From UBA3700 sp002372775 (lineage in GTDB: Bacteria > Bacillota > Clostridia > Christensenellales > UBA3700): a DNA stretch of 53,736 nucleotides. Location: the NCBI GenBank assembly GCA_946615965.1, contig CAMOIC010000007.1, forward strand, positions 1 to 53,736, given 5' to 3'. The translations under genes were made by a program, and so were the position numbers. Under the pieces are notes generated by a model that had not been told where the DNA came from, did not search any database, and saw only the letters and a program-made list of their open reading frames with translations. Below are positions 7,840-17,085 of the stretch, piece after piece; position 1 is the first letter of the stretch; every line of letters starts with the position of its first letter.

Positions 7840-9486
7840 ATGAGCGAAAAGAGCACACTTAAAGAAAAGTTTATGCGCTTCTTTTCTAGTGTTAAGACAA
7901 AAATCGGGCAAGTTAGGGATAAAGTCATAAAACCAGAAACAGAAGAACATAAAGTTAAAAGACATGCTAAAGAAGCTAAGCAACTTGCAAGACTTGAAAA
8001 AGAATTAGCAAGACCACAAGGCAAAGGCTATATTTGGTATTTCATTTTTATCATCACTGTTGTTTATATCGTAGATGAAGTTGTATCTCAAATTGGTACA
8101 CAAATGCAAAGTATCATTATCAACGAAATTTTCGTTCCAGTGGTTGGTGCGGATAGGGCTGTTGCCACCTTAGAGACTTGTGCTTTTATTTATTCAATGG
8201 CAGGTACACTTGCTGCATTATATAGACCACTTGCGGATAAATATGGTAGAAAACCCTTCTTGGTTATCAACACCTTAGGAATGGGTTTATCAATGTTTAT
8301 CATTGGTGTATGTACAAACATTCCAGTTTATGTAATGGGTATGTTTATTCTTCAATTTTTCGTTCCTCATGATATGCAAGCAATTTACATCATGGAAACA
8401 GTTAAGAAAGAAAAGAGAGCTACAATGTACTCTTACATAAAAGCTGTTGCTACTTTAGGTGTATTCTTAATTCCGCTGCTTAGAGAAATATTTATGCCAA
8501 ATGGCGATACAGCAAATTGGAGATGGATCTTCATCGTAATTTGTGGTGTAGCTGCAGTTATTTCTTGTATGGCATTCTTGATGATTAAAGAATCTCCAGT
8601 ATTCTTAAGATCAAGAATTGCATATCTAAAAATGACAGATGAAGAGCGTAATGCTGCTAAAGAAAACAAAGAAACTAGAGACCAAGCTACTCAAGGTAGT
8701 TTCATTAATGGTATTAAAGTTTTATTCAAGCATAAGCAATTGTTATGGATTTCTGTTGCGTATGGTTTCTTGCAATGGGGTATGTTAATGACAAACTCAT
8801 ATGAGAAAATCATGACAGATAACTATGCTATTTCTGGTGTTGCTGATCCAACAGATGTTGTAACTAAAGCATTATTACTATTTGCTGTAGGTAGTGCATT
8901 CTTCCAATTTATTACCGGTTTTATCTCAGATAAACTAGGTCGTAAGAAAGCCGCTGTTATTATGGCAGTATTCTCAGCATTAGCATATATTCTATTTTTC
9001 GTTGGTTCAAGATTTAATTGGAGTCCATATATCGTAGGTATTGCTTGCGGTTCAATGGTGGGTGCATATTGGGCATCACTAGACTCAGGAATATTTATTG
9101 TAAATGAATCAACTCCAACATCAGTTCGTATGAGTGTTGGTACTATTCAAACATTACTTAGTGGTATCATCTTAGGCGGTGGTACAATCTCAAAAACAGT
9201 AGGGCTTTGGATCTTCACAGATGAAGCACTAGGTACTTTAGTATCAGTTCTTGCATATTTTGGTGTTGCTATAGGTTTAATAATCATGATGATAAACGTG
9301 CAAGACACAAAGGGTATCGACTTAAACAACGTTCATACAAATAGACTTGATGAACATAAGGAAGGAGATATCGATGTTCCTGGTGATCAATTAAGCGATA
9401 TTGCACCAGAAATCAACGATGAATTCAAGAAAATTAAAGAAGAAGGATTAGCAGCTACTGCTGCAACTTTTGAAGATAATAAGTAG
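7840..9486 (+). CDS. MFS transporter with long charged N-terminus
   Basis: A 548-aa Major Facilitator Superfamily protein. About 65 residues of Lys-rich cytoplasmic leader precede 12 predicted membrane helices. The signature loop after helix 2 reads LADKYGRKP and its repeat in the second half SDKLGRKK, both typical of MFS. An acidic tail of about 50 residues follows the last helix. The fold is closest to sugar- or organic-acid-porter types, but the substrate is not evident. GAGGG is 8 nt before ATG, and the gene has its own promoter and terminator. Confidence 0.8.
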   Translation: MSEKSTLKEKFMRFFSSVKTKIGQVRDKVIKPETEEHKVKRHAKEAKQLARLEKELARPQGKGYIWYFIFIITVVYIVDEVVSQIGTQMQSIIINEIFVPVVGADRAVATLETCAFIYSMAGTLAALYRPLADKYGRKPFLVINTLGMGLSMFIIGVCTNIPVYVMGMFILQFFVPHDMQAIYIMETVKKEKRATMYSYIKAVATLGVFLIPLLREIFMPNGDTANWRWIFIVICGVAAVISCMAFLMIKESPVFLRSRIAYLKMTDEERNAAKENKETRDQATQGSFINGIKVLFKHKQLLWISVAYGFLQWGMLMTNSYEKIMTDNYAISGVADPTDVVTKALLLFAVGSAFFQFITGFISDKLGRKKAAVIMAVFSALAYILFFVGSRFNWSPYIVGIACGSMVGAYWASLDSGIFIVNESTPTSVRMSVGTIQTLLSGIILGGGTISKTVGLWIFTDEALGTLVSVLAYFGVAIGLIIMMINVQDTKGIDLNNVHTNRLDEHKEGDIDVPGDQLSDIAPEINDEFKKIKEEGLAATAATFEDNK

Positions 9487-9508
9487 TATTTCGATTATCA
9501 ATAACAAG

Positions 9509-9530
9509 GCGAGGGTTTTATAGCCCTCGC
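9509..9530 (+). terminator. Terminator after the MFS gene
   Basis: GCGAGGG and CCCTCGC form a 7-bp GC-rich stem around a short AT loop, followed by ATTTTACAT. Confidence 0.65.
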
Positions 9531-9557
9531 ATTTTACATATATAAATAATATATTTA

Positions 9558-9586
9558 TTGACTACGATACCTCGCGATAGTATACT
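9558..9586 (+). promoter_or_regulatory. Promoter of the TrpXYZ-like ABC operon
   Basis: TTGACT (9558-9563), a 17-bp spacer and TATACT (9581-9586). No T-box or other leader RNA is seen in the short 5' UTR. Confidence 0.65.
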
Positions 9587-9645
9587 AAAAACTAGATTTT
9601 TATTATAAAGTCATTAAAATTCACAAATAAACAAGGAGTTTACTT

Positions 9646-10662
9646 ATGAAAAACACTAAGAGATTTTTAGTTATTGCTGTTATGGCAATTGTTGTCATTT
9701 CTTTATGTGCAACAATGTTTATGTCATGTGATCAAGAACAAGACATTTCAATTTATCTAGTTCCAGACAAAGCAGAATATACAGTAGGTGTATGTCAACT
9801 TGTACAACACGTTGCTCTAGATGCTGCTACACAAGGATTCGTTGATGCTCTTACAGAAGAGATGGAAGCTGCAGGAAAGAAAGTAACTGTTGATGTCCAA
9901 AATGCTTCAGGCGATCCAGCAATTTGCTCAACAATTGCAAATAAATTTGTAAGCTCAAAATATGATCTAATTATGGCAAATGCTACTCCAGCTTTACAAG
10001 CTGCTGCAAATGCTACATTAACAATTCCTGTATTAGGAACTTCTATTACAGAATATGGCACTGCTCTTGGTGTTAAAGACTTTACTGGTACATTAGGAAA
10101 CAACATTTCAGGTACATCAGATTGCGCTCCATTAGATAAGCAAGCTGATATGATCTTTGAATTAATTCCTACAGCAAAGAAGGTTGGTATCTTATACTGC
10201 TCTTCAGAAGCTAACTCAAAGTATCAAGTTGAACAAGTTGAAAAGTTTATTAAGCAAAACCACAAGGATGTTACAATCGTTAAGAAGTCATTCTCAGACA
10301 CTAACGACTTAGCTTCTGTTGTAAGCAGCTTTGTTGGAGCTGTTGATGCTGTTTATATTCCAACAGATAATACATGTGCAAATAATGCTGCATCTATCAA
10401 TGCTATTTTAGAACCAGCTAGAATTCCAGTAATCGCTGGCGAAGAAGGTATTGCTAAGGGATGTGGAGTTGCTACATTATCTATCAGCTACTATGATTTA
10501 GGAAAAGTAACAGGTCATATGGCTGCTCAAATCTTACTTGGTAAGAACGTAGCATTAATGCCTATTGAATATGCAAGTTCAACAACATATGAATATGTTG
10601 CTTCTCGTTGCACAGCTTTAGGAATTACTGTTCCAGAAAACTACGTAGCAATTAACGAATAA
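9646..10662 (+). CDS. ABC importer substrate-binding lipoprotein, TrpX/COG2984 type
   Basis: A 338-aa secreted lipoprotein. The signal peptide is KR plus a hydrophobic run of about 20 residues, with Cys28 in MFMSC as the likely lipidation site (an imperfect lipobox). The mature part has two Rossmann-like lobes of the type-I periplasmic-binding fold: VGVCQLVQHVALD, then FVDALTEEMEAAG, KVGILYCSSEANS and later DAVYIPTDNTC. This matches binding proteins of TrpXYZ-like systems, which import tryptophan, tyrosine or other small ligands. It is the first gene of a three-gene operon, with AAGGAG upstream. Ligand identity is not determinable here. Confidence 0.8.
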   Translation: MKNTKRFLVIAVMAIVVISLCATMFMSCDQEQDISIYLVPDKAEYTVGVCQLVQHVALDAATQGFVDALTEEMEAAGKKVTVDVQNASGDPAICSTIANKFVSSKYDLIMANATPALQAAANATLTIPVLGTSITEYGTALGVKDFTGTLGNNISGTSDCAPLDKQADMIFELIPTAKKVGILYCSSEANSKYQVEQVEKFIKQNHKDVTIVKKSFSDTNDLASVVSSFVGAVDAVYIPTDNTCANNAASINAILEPARIPVIAGEEGIAKGCGVATLSISYYDLGKVTGHMAAQILLGKNVALMPIEYASSTTYEYVASRCTALGITVPENYVAINE

Positions 10663-10683
10663 TTTAAAGGAAGGAAAGAGAGT

Positions 10684-11787
10684 ATGGCATTTTTAAATGC
10701 TCTACCTGGTGCGGTTGCACAAGGATTAATATGGGGCATAATGGCAGTCGGTGTTTACTTAACTTTTAAAGTTTTGGACATTGCCGATTTGACCGTAGAT
10801 GGATCGATTACCACAGGCGCTTGCGTCTGTGCGATTCTGCTTTCTAATGGAACTAATGTATGGGTTGCATTACTTGCAGCTTTCTTAGCAGGTGCGCTAG
10901 CAGGACTAGTTACAGCACTTTTCCATACATTTATGGGTATACCTGCAATTCTTGCTGGTATTTTAACTCAACTAATGCTTTGGTCTATAAACTTGAAGAT
11001 ATTAGGTCAAGCAAATATGCCAGTTAGCGCTAGAACATTACCAGTACTTTTAACACAATTAAAAGTAAATACAGCAATTTGTATTGGTCTTGGTTTTGTT
11101 GCAGTAATTATAGTTGCTCTATATTGGTTCTTCGGAACAGAATATGGTTCAGGTGTAAGAGCTACAGGATGTAATCCTAGAATGGCTAAAGCTCAAGGTA
11201 TTAATGTTAACTTCAATAAGTCTTTTGGATTAGTATTATCTAATGGTCTTGTTGCATTATCGGGTGCACTTCTTGCTCAATATCAAGGATTTGCTGATAT
11301 TAACATGGGTAAAGGCGCAATCGTTATCGGCCTTGCTGCTGTTATTATTGGTACAGCTGCAGTTTCTTGGATTCCAAAATATGGTAAGAATTTTGCAATG
11401 CAATTATTCGGCGTAGTTCTTGGTGGTGTTATTTACTATATCGTATATCAATTAGTAATATCATTAGGATTAGATACAGACTTATTAAAGATGTTATCTG
11501 CATTAGTAGTTGCAGTATTCTTAGGAGTTCCATATTTAAGAAAGAAGTATTCATTTAGTAAGATTCTAAAGAAATGGGGTTTCGTTAAAAAGAGTGTTCT
11601 TGTAGACGAAGTTGCTGCAAAAGGAATAATTAATGCTGCAGAAGAAGAGGCTCCAGTTATGGTAGTTGAAGCTCCAGTAGTTGTTGATGAAAGCCATAAG
11701 AAAGCAAATCCATTTGATGAAAAGCCAATTGATGATGCTGCTCATAGAATAGAGAAGAATGCAAGTAAAGATGGAGGTGAAGTATAA
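10684..11787 (+). CDS. ABC importer permease, TrpY/COG4120 type
   Basis: A 367-aa integral membrane protein with about 8-9 helices over residues 1-290, including the early sequence ADLTVDGSITTGA and the coupling segment RATGCNPRMAKAQGIN. Both are typical of the branched-chain/ribose-like permease family that pairs with TrpX-type binding proteins. The last 75 residues form a Val/Glu/Lys-rich soluble tail that is longer than usual. It starts 21 nt after the binding protein and ends 1 nt before the ATPase start codon. Confidence 0.83.
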   Translation: MAFLNALPGAVAQGLIWGIMAVGVYLTFKVLDIADLTVDGSITTGACVCAILLSNGTNVWVALLAAFLAGALAGLVTALFHTFMGIPAILAGILTQLMLWSINLKILGQANMPVSARTLPVLLTQLKVNTAICIGLGFVAVIIVALYWFFGTEYGSGVRATGCNPRMAKAQGINVNFNKSFGLVLSNGLVALSGALLAQYQGFADINMGKGAIVIGLAAVIIGTAAVSWIPKYGKNFAMQLFGVVLGGVIYYIVYQLVISLGLDTDLLKMLSALVVAVFLGVPYLRKKYSFSKILKKWGFVKKSVLVDEVAAKGIINAAEEEAPVMVVEAPVVVDESHKKANPFDEKPIDDAAHRIEKNASKDGGEV

Positions 11788-11788
11788 T

Positions 11789-12583
11789 ATGTTAATTATT
11801 AATGATATATATAAAACCTTCAACAAAGGTACTGTTAATGAAAAGAAAGCATTAAATGGTATTGATCTTGTATTAAACGATGGAGATTTCGTAACGGTTA
11901 TCGGTGGTAATGGTGCTGGTAAATCTACACTTATGAATATCGTTGCTGGTACTTATACTCCAGATAAAGGTGAAGTAATTATCGATGGCGTTAATGTTAC
12001 AGAAATGCCAGAACATAAGAGAGCTAAGTACTTAGGAAGAGTATTCCAAGATCCTATTATGGGAACTGCTGCAGGAATGCAAATCGATGAGAATTTAGCA
12101 CTTGCTGCTCGTCGTGGCAAAAGAAGATTCTTAAAGCCAGGTATTACTAAGAAAGAAAGACTTGAATATAAAGAATTATTAAGGATTTTAGATTTAGGTC
12201 TTGAAAACAGAATGTCTACTAAGGTTGAACTTTTATCTGGTGGACAAAGACAATCATTAACTTTGTTAATGGCAACATTACAAAAACCAAAGCTTTTACT
12301 TCTTGATGAGCACACAGCTGCTCTAGATCCTAAGACTGCTAAAAAGGTTTTAGAATTAACAGATCAAATTGTTAAAGATAATAGTCTTACAACATTAATG
12401 ATTACTCATAATATGCAAGACGCAATTAAGTACGGAAATAGATTAATTATGTTATCTGACGGAAAGATTGTGCTAGATATTAGAGGGGAAGAAAAAGCAA
12501 AGCTTACAGTTCCAGACTTATTAAAGTTATTCGGCCAAAAGACTGGCGAGGAAATGGCAAGCGACAAATTATTGTTATCATAA
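11789..12583 (+). CDS. ABC importer ATPase, TrpZ/COG1101 type
   Basis: A 264-aa ATP-binding subunit with Walker A GGNGAGKST, Q-loop VFQDP, signature LLSGGQRQ, Walker B LLLLDEHTAAL and H-loop ITHN. It energises the permease encoded just upstream. GATGGAGGTG, at the end of the permease gene, is about 8 nt before ATG at 11789; upstream in-frame ATGs are inside the permease and less likely. The operon ends with a terminator at 12590. Confidence 0.88.
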   Translation: MLIINDIYKTFNKGTVNEKKALNGIDLVLNDGDFVTVIGGNGAGKSTLMNIVAGTYTPDKGEVIIDGVNVTEMPEHKRAKYLGRVFQDPIMGTAAGMQIDENLALAARRGKRRFLKPGITKKERLEYKELLRILDLGLENRMSTKVELLSGGQRQSLTLLMATLQKPKLLLLDEHTAALDPKTAKKVLELTDQIVKDNSLTTLMITHNMQDAIKYGNRLIMLSDGKIVLDIRGEEKAKLTVPDLLKLFGQKTGEEMASDKLLLS

Positions 12584-12589
12584 AATTAT

Positions 12590-12618
12590 GGGCTCTCAGT
12601 GCGAGAGTCCGTTTTTTT
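12590..12618 (+). terminator. Terminator of the ABC operon
   Basis: GGGCTCTC pairs with GAGAGTCC (one G-T wobble) around a 5-nt loop and is followed by G plus seven Ts. Confidence 0.88.
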
Positions 12619-12629
12619 ATAATCCGCAA

Positions 12630-12672
12630 CATAAACTATTTGACTACAAAAATTGGTTTATGTTTAAATAGT
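12630..12672 (+). promoter_or_regulatory. guaB promoter region with nested inverted repeats
   Basis: TTGACT at 12640-12645 is a good -35. The -10 is weak (TTTAAA or TTAAAT, 17-18 bp on). Two inverted repeats surround it: CATAAAC (12630-12636) with GTTTATG (12656-12662), and ACTATTT (12635-12641) with AAATAGT (12666-12672). They may be a purine-responsive operator, but I do not recognise the protein that would bind. Confidence 0.4.
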
Positions 12673-12703
12673 AAAAATAAAATTTAATCAAGGAGATTTT
12701 TAT

Positions 12704-14212
12704 ATGGCAGTATTTATTAATGAACCATCTCATACATTTGACGAATATCTACTAATTCCAGGTTATTCATCAAGTCAATGTATTCCAGCAAACGTTTCAC
12801 TTAAGACTCCACTTGTAAAGTTTAGAAAGGGCAAAGAAGAACCAGCTATTTCTCTAAACATTCCAATGGTATCAGCAATCATGCAATCAGTTTCAGGCGA
12901 TAGACTTGCCATAGCATTAGCTGCTGAAGGTGGCGTTTCATTTATTTATGGTGCACAATCAATTGAAAATGAAGCAGCAATGGTTAAGAGAGTTAAGTCT
13001 TATAAGGCTGGTTTCGTTACAAGTAACACAAACATTAGACCAGATCAAACTCTTAAAGATATTCTTGATTTAAAAGCACAAACAGGTCATACAACTGTAG
13101 CTGTTACTGTAGACGGAACAGCAAATGGTAAACTTGTTGGTGTTGTTACAGATAGAGACTATAGAGTATCTCGTATGTCTTTAGATACAAAAGTTGAGAC
13201 ATTTATGACTCCATTTGATAAATTAGTTTATGCTTACGAAGGTGTTTCACTAAAGGAAGCAAATGATATCATTTGGGATAACAAATTAAATGCTCTTCCA
13301 ATTATTTCTAAAGAAGGTAATTTATTATATTTAGTATTCAGAAAGGATTATGATAATCATAAGCAAAATCCAAATGAACTTCTTGATGCATCAAAAAGAT
13401 ATGTAGTTGGTGCAGGTATCAATACAAGAGACTATGCAGAACGTGTTCCAGCATTAGTTGAAGCAGGTGTTGATGTTTTATGTATTGACTCATCAGAAGG
13501 TTTCTCCGAATGGCAAAAACAAACAATCGCTTGGATTAGATCAAAATACGGCGATAAGGTTAAAGTTGGTGCAGGTAACGTAGTTGATGCTAATGGTTTT
13601 AGATTCTTAGCAGAATCTGGTGCGGACTTCGTAAAAGTCGGTATCGGTGGTGGCTCTATTTGTATTACTCGTGAAACAAAGGGTATCGGTAGAGGACAAG
13701 CCACAGCCCTAATCGATGTTTGCAAAGCAAGAGATGAATATTTCAAAGAAACAGGTATTTATGTTCCAGTATGTTCAGATGGTGGTATCGTTCATGATCA
13801 CCATGTAACGTTAGCTTTAGCTATCGGTGCAGATTTCATTATGCTTGGTAGATATTTCGCAAGATTCGATGAATCTCCAACAGAAAAGATTAATATCGGT
13901 GGTAATTACTATAAGGAATACTGGGGTGAAGGTTCTAATAGAGCTAGAAACTGGCAAAGATATGACCTTGGTGGAGATAAGAAATTATCTTTCGAAGAAG
14001 GTGTAGATTCTTATGTTCCATATGCTGGTTCTCTAAAGGACAATGTTGGTATGACATTATCTAAAGTTAAATCTACAATGTGTAACTGTGGTGCATTATC
14101 TATTCCTGAATTACAAGAAAAAGCAGTGCTTACGTTAGTATCTGCAACTTCTATTGTAGAAGGTGGAGCACACGACGTTATCCAAAAGAATAAGGCAGGA
14201 GTTATTAAGTAA
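12704..14212 (+). CDS. guaB: IMP dehydrogenase
   Basis: Oxidises IMP to XMP with NAD+, the committed step to guanine nucleotides, in the cytoplasm. The 502-aa protein has a TIM barrel interrupted by two CBS domains at about residues 95-215. The catalytic loop GGGSICITRE carries Cys320, and KGIGRGQATA follows in place of the commoner GVGVPQ. The mobile flap is near YDLGGDKKLSFEEG. It has its own weak promoter and lies just upstream of the purine operon on the same strand, though a separate promoter and riboswitch intervene. AAGGAG precedes the ATG. Confidence 0.93.
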   Translation: MAVFINEPSHTFDEYLLIPGYSSSQCIPANVSLKTPLVKFRKGKEEPAISLNIPMVSAIMQSVSGDRLAIALAAEGGVSFIYGAQSIENEAAMVKRVKSYKAGFVTSNTNIRPDQTLKDILDLKAQTGHTTVAVTVDGTANGKLVGVVTDRDYRVSRMSLDTKVETFMTPFDKLVYAYEGVSLKEANDIIWDNKLNALPIISKEGNLLYLVFRKDYDNHKQNPNELLDASKRYVVGAGINTRDYAERVPALVEAGVDVLCIDSSEGFSEWQKQTIAWIRSKYGDKVKVGAGNVVDANGFRFLAESGADFVKVGIGGGSICITRETKGIGRGQATALIDVCKARDEYFKETGIYVPVCSDGGIVHDHHVTLALAIGADFIMLGRYFARFDESPTEKINIGGNYYKEYWGEGSNRARNWQRYDLGGDKKLSFEEGVDSYVPYAGSLKDNVGMTLSKVKSTMCNCGALSIPELQEKAVLTLVSATSIVEGGAHDVIQKNKAGVIK

Positions 14213-14231
14213 GTTTTTACATAAACTTATT

Positions 14232-14261
14232 TTGACAGCGTATATCATATAATGATATACT
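14232..14261 (+). promoter_or_regulatory. Promoter of the purine operon with a 21-bp inverted repeat
   Basis: TTGACA (14232-14237), an 18-bp spacer and TATACT (14256-14261). GTATATCAT (14240-14248) and ATGATATAC (14252-14260) are perfect 9-bp inverted arms separated by 3 bp, filling the spacer and overlapping the -10. This could be an operator, so initiation may be controlled in addition to the downstream riboswitch. Confidence 0.65.
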
Positions 14262-14274
14262 AAAAATACAAATG

Positions 14275-14400
14275 AACTTTCTGTTACTGACGGATTAAGT
14301 GGGATACCACAAGGGAGCAGAAAAATATAATTAGAAAGTTTAACTTTCAGCCGACCGTCTGGGCGCACATATCTTGAAAAAAGATGAGTGCGCCCTTTTT
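14275..14400 (+). ncRNA. ZTP/ZMP (pfl) riboswitch with intrinsic terminator, upstream of purE
   Basis: The leader holds the characteristic pfl pieces. P1 is ACTTTCT (14276-14282) with AGAAAGT (14333-14339). The conserved internal segment is AGTGGGATACCACAAGGGAGC. The 3' domain is CCGACCGTCTGGGCGC. The last element, GGGCGCAC (14361-14368), also forms the 5' arm of a terminator closed by GTGCGCCC (14388-14395) and five Ts. In this class ligand binding stabilises the 3' domain and prevents termination, so the operon is expected to turn on when ZTP/ZMP accumulates from folate or AICAR shortage. Confidence 0.85.
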
Positions 14401-14419
14401 GTTTTACTTAGGAGGAGTC

Positions 14420-14914
14420 ATGAAAAAAGTTGGTATTATTATGGGAAGCGATAGCGATTTACCAGTAGTAAAGAAGGCTATTGATGTTTTAAAAGATTTA
14501 GAAATTCCATTTGAGGTTCATATATACTCAGCTCACAGAACACCTGTTGAGGCTAGAGATTTTTCAGTAAATGCAAGAGCTAATGGCTTTGGTGCTATTA
14601 TCGCTGCTGCTGGTATGGCAGCTCACCTTGCTGGTGCTATTGCTGCAAACACAACATTACCAGTAATTGGTATTCCTTGCAAGAGCACAAACTTAGATGG
14701 TCTTGATGCACTTTTATCAACTGTTCAAATGCCATCTGGAATTCCAGTAGCAACAGTTGCTATTGATGGTGCAAAGAATGCAGCACTTCTTGCTGCTCAA
14801 ATTATTGCTGTTTCTGATGAAGATTTAGCAAAGAAATTAGATGCTCAAAGACAAGAAGGAGCAGCTAACGTACTTAAGAAAAACGCCGCACTAGAGGCAG
14901 AGTTTAATAAATAA
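14420..14914 (+). CDS. purE: N5-carboxyaminoimidazole ribonucleotide mutase, class I
   Basis: Moves the carboxyl group of N5-CAIR to give CAIR in purine synthesis. The 164-aa protein has GSDSDLP (substrate phosphate site), SAHRTP with the catalytic His, and AGMAAHLAG. These are class I features, so a PurK partner is expected; none is encoded in this window. GGAGGAG lies 3-4 nt before the ATG at 14420, immediately downstream of the riboswitch terminator. First gene of a nine-gene purine operon. Confidence 0.93.
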   Translation: MKKVGIIMGSDSDLPVVKKAIDVLKDLEIPFEVHIYSAHRTPVEARDFSVNARANGFGAIIAAAGMAAHLAGAIAANTTLPVIGIPCKSTNLDGLDALLSTVQMPSGIPVATVAIDGAKNAALLAAQIIAVSDEDLAKKLDAQRQEGAANVLKKNAALEAEFNK

Positions 14915-14933
14915 TTTTATTTAGGAGAGAAAC

Positions 14934-15644
14934 ATGGAAAAGACAGTTCAACTTTACGAAGGAAAAGCAAAAAAAGTTTTCGCTACAGAAAACGAGGATT
15001 TAGTTATTGTATCATACAAAGACGACGCTACAGCATTCGATGGAACTAAGAAAGGTACTATCGTTGGTAAGGGTGTTATCAATAACCGTATGTCTAACTA
15101 TTTAATGCAAATCTTAGCAAAAAATGGTGTTCCTACTCATTTCGTTGAAGAATTAAATGATAGAGAAACTCTTGTTAAGAAAGTAAAGATTGTTCCACTT
15201 GAAGTTATTATCCGTAACATTTCAGCAGGTTCTTTTGCTAAGCGTTATGGTGTAGAAGAAGGTATTGTTTTTGATGAACCAACAATCGAATTCTCATATA
15301 AGAATGACGATTTACATGATCCACTAATCAATGACTATCATGCACTTGCTTTAAAGCTTGCTACAAAGGAAGAAATTGAAACAATTAAGAAGTATGCTTT
15401 CAAAGTTAACGAAGTATTAAAGGAATATTTCTTAAAGGTTAATGTAAAGCTTGTAGACTTCAAATTAGAGTTTGGTAGATTATCTGATGGAACTATTGTT
15501 CTTGCTGATGAAATCTCTCCAGATACATGTCGTTTCTGGGATGCTAAGACAAACGAGAAGTTAGATAAAGATAGATTCCGTAGAGATTTAGGTAACGTTG
15601 AAGACGCTTACAAAGAAATGATGCATAGAGTTCTTGGAGAGTAA
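14934..15644 (+). CDS. purC: SAICAR synthetase
   Basis: Joins CAIR and aspartate with ATP to make SAICAR. At 236 aa it is normal length. Recognisable motifs are YEGKAKKVF at the N-terminus (phosphate clamp), the VPLEVIIRNISAGS signature near residue 90 and the DFKLEFG/LADEISPDTCR metal-nucleotide segment near 178-200. TAGGAG lies upstream; the gap to purE is 19 nt and to purF 3 nt. Confidence 0.95.
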   Translation: MEKTVQLYEGKAKKVFATENEDLVIVSYKDDATAFDGTKKGTIVGKGVINNRMSNYLMQILAKNGVPTHFVEELNDRETLVKKVKIVPLEVIIRNISAGSFAKRYGVEEGIVFDEPTIEFSYKNDDLHDPLINDYHALALKLATKEEIETIKKYAFKVNEVLKEYFLKVNVKLVDFKLEFGRLSDGTIVLADEISPDTCRFWDAKTNEKLDKDRFRRDLGNVEDAYKEMMHRVLGE

Positions 15645-15647
15645 TAA

Positions 15648-17075
15648 ATGTCAAATTTACATGAAGAATGTGGTGTATTTGGAATTTTTTCCACACAAAA
15701 GAAAGATGTAGCATCGCTAACATATTATGGTCTTTTCGCTCTACAACATAGAGGTCAAGAATCTGCAGGTATTGTTGTTAACGATGATGGTATCTTTAGC
15801 TCACATAAAGACGTAGGTTTAGTAAACGATATTTTCAAGAAAGATGTTCTAGAAAAATTAGGCCAAGGCGAAATCGCCATTGGCCATTGTCGTTATGCTA
15901 CAACAGGTAGTGGTAAGAGAGAAAATGCTCAACCAATGGTTGTTAACCACTTAAAGGGTAATGTTGCTGTTGCTCACAATGGCAACTTAGTAAATTCTTA
16001 TGAATTAAGACTTGCCTTAGAAGAAGAAGGAAGCATTTTCCATACAACATCAGATACAGAAGTTATAGCATATTATTTAATTAAGGAAAGAATCCATACT
16101 CATACAATAGAAGAAGCTGTTTTAAAGGCTATGGATAAGCTTGAGGGTGCTTATTCTCTTGTTATTATGTCACCAACTAAACTAGTTGCTGCAAGAGATA
16201 GACATGGATTTAGACCACTTTGCTATGGTATTACAAGCGATGGTTCATATGTAGTAGCATCTGAAAGCTGTGCATTAGATTCAGTTGGTGCTAAGAAAGT
16301 AAGAGAAATCGAACCAGGTGAAGTTGTAGTATTCTCAAAAGAGGGTGTTAAGAGTTTCTTTGCTGAAAAGAAAGCTCCTAAGACTTTCTGTATTTTTGAA
16401 TATCTATACTTTGCTCGTCCAGATTCAGAAATCGATGGTTGTACAGTTCACGAAGCAAGACAAAAGGCTGGCGAATTCCTAGCTAAGTCATTTCCAATCG
16501 ATGCAGATATCGTTATAGGTGTTCCAGATTCTGGTCTTGATGCTGCCCTAGGTTATGCAAAGGCTTCTAAAATCCCATATGAAATAGGATTTATTAAGAA
16601 TAAATACATAGGAAGAACTTTCATTGCTCCTGCTCAACATTTAAGAGAAGAGGGTGTCAAGATTAAACTTAATGTAGTTAAGTCTGTAATCAATGGAAAG
16701 AGAGTTGTTCTTGTAGACGATTCAATTGTTCGTGGTACAACAAGTGCTAAAATCGTTCAAAGTTTAAGAGATGCTGGTGCAAAAGAAGTTCACTTATTAT
16801 CTTCTGCTCCAATGTTCTTAAATCCTTGCTATTATGGTACAGATATCGATTCAAGAGATCATTTAATTGCTTGCAATCATACTCTTGAAGAAATGACAAA
16901 GATAATTGGTGTAGATTCACTTGGATTCTTAAGCGTTGAAGATGCTTTAAAGATTTCAGGAACAGATGGATCGCAAATGTGCTCAGCATGTTTTGATGGT
17001 AAATATCCAACATATGAACCAACAGTTGCTGCACATAATAAACTTGAAACAAAATTAAGCGAATTAAAAAAATAA
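15648..17075 (+). CDS. purF: Amidophosphoribosyltransferase
   Basis: First committed step of purine synthesis: PRPP plus glutamine gives phosphoribosylamine. The 475-aa protein has a 7-residue propeptide whose removal exposes Cys8 (EECGVFG) as the N-terminal nucleophile of the class II amidotransferase domain (to about 240). The C-terminal phosphoribosyltransferase domain contains the PRPP loop VVLVDDSIVRGTTSAKIV. Four Cys late in the protein (at CNHT, SQMCSAC and similar) resemble the 4Fe-4S ligands of Bacillus-type PurF. The ribosome binding site lies inside the end of purC. Confidence 0.95.
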   Translation: MSNLHEECGVFGIFSTQKKDVASLTYYGLFALQHRGQESAGIVVNDDGIFSSHKDVGLVNDIFKKDVLEKLGQGEIAIGHCRYATTGSGKRENAQPMVVNHLKGNVAVAHNGNLVNSYELRLALEEEGSIFHTTSDTEVIAYYLIKERIHTHTIEEAVLKAMDKLEGAYSLVIMSPTKLVAARDRHGFRPLCYGITSDGSYVVASESCALDSVGAKKVREIEPGEVVVFSKEGVKSFFAEKKAPKTFCIFEYLYFARPDSEIDGCTVHEARQKAGEFLAKSFPIDADIVIGVPDSGLDAALGYAKASKIPYEIGFIKNKYIGRTFIAPAQHLREEGVKIKLNVVKSVINGKRVVLVDDSIVRGTTSAKIVQSLRDAGAKEVHLLSSAPMFLNPCYYGTDIDSRDHLIACNHTLEEMTKIIGVDSLGFLSVEDALKISGTDGSQMCSACFDGKYPTYEPTVAAHNKLETKLSELKK

Positions 17076-17085
17076 GGAGAAAAAC

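Noticed and set aside
9487..9645. T-box leader before the TrpXYZ-like operon
   Set aside because: The untranslated region after the promoter is only about 50 bases and lacks the T-box sequence and specifier arms.
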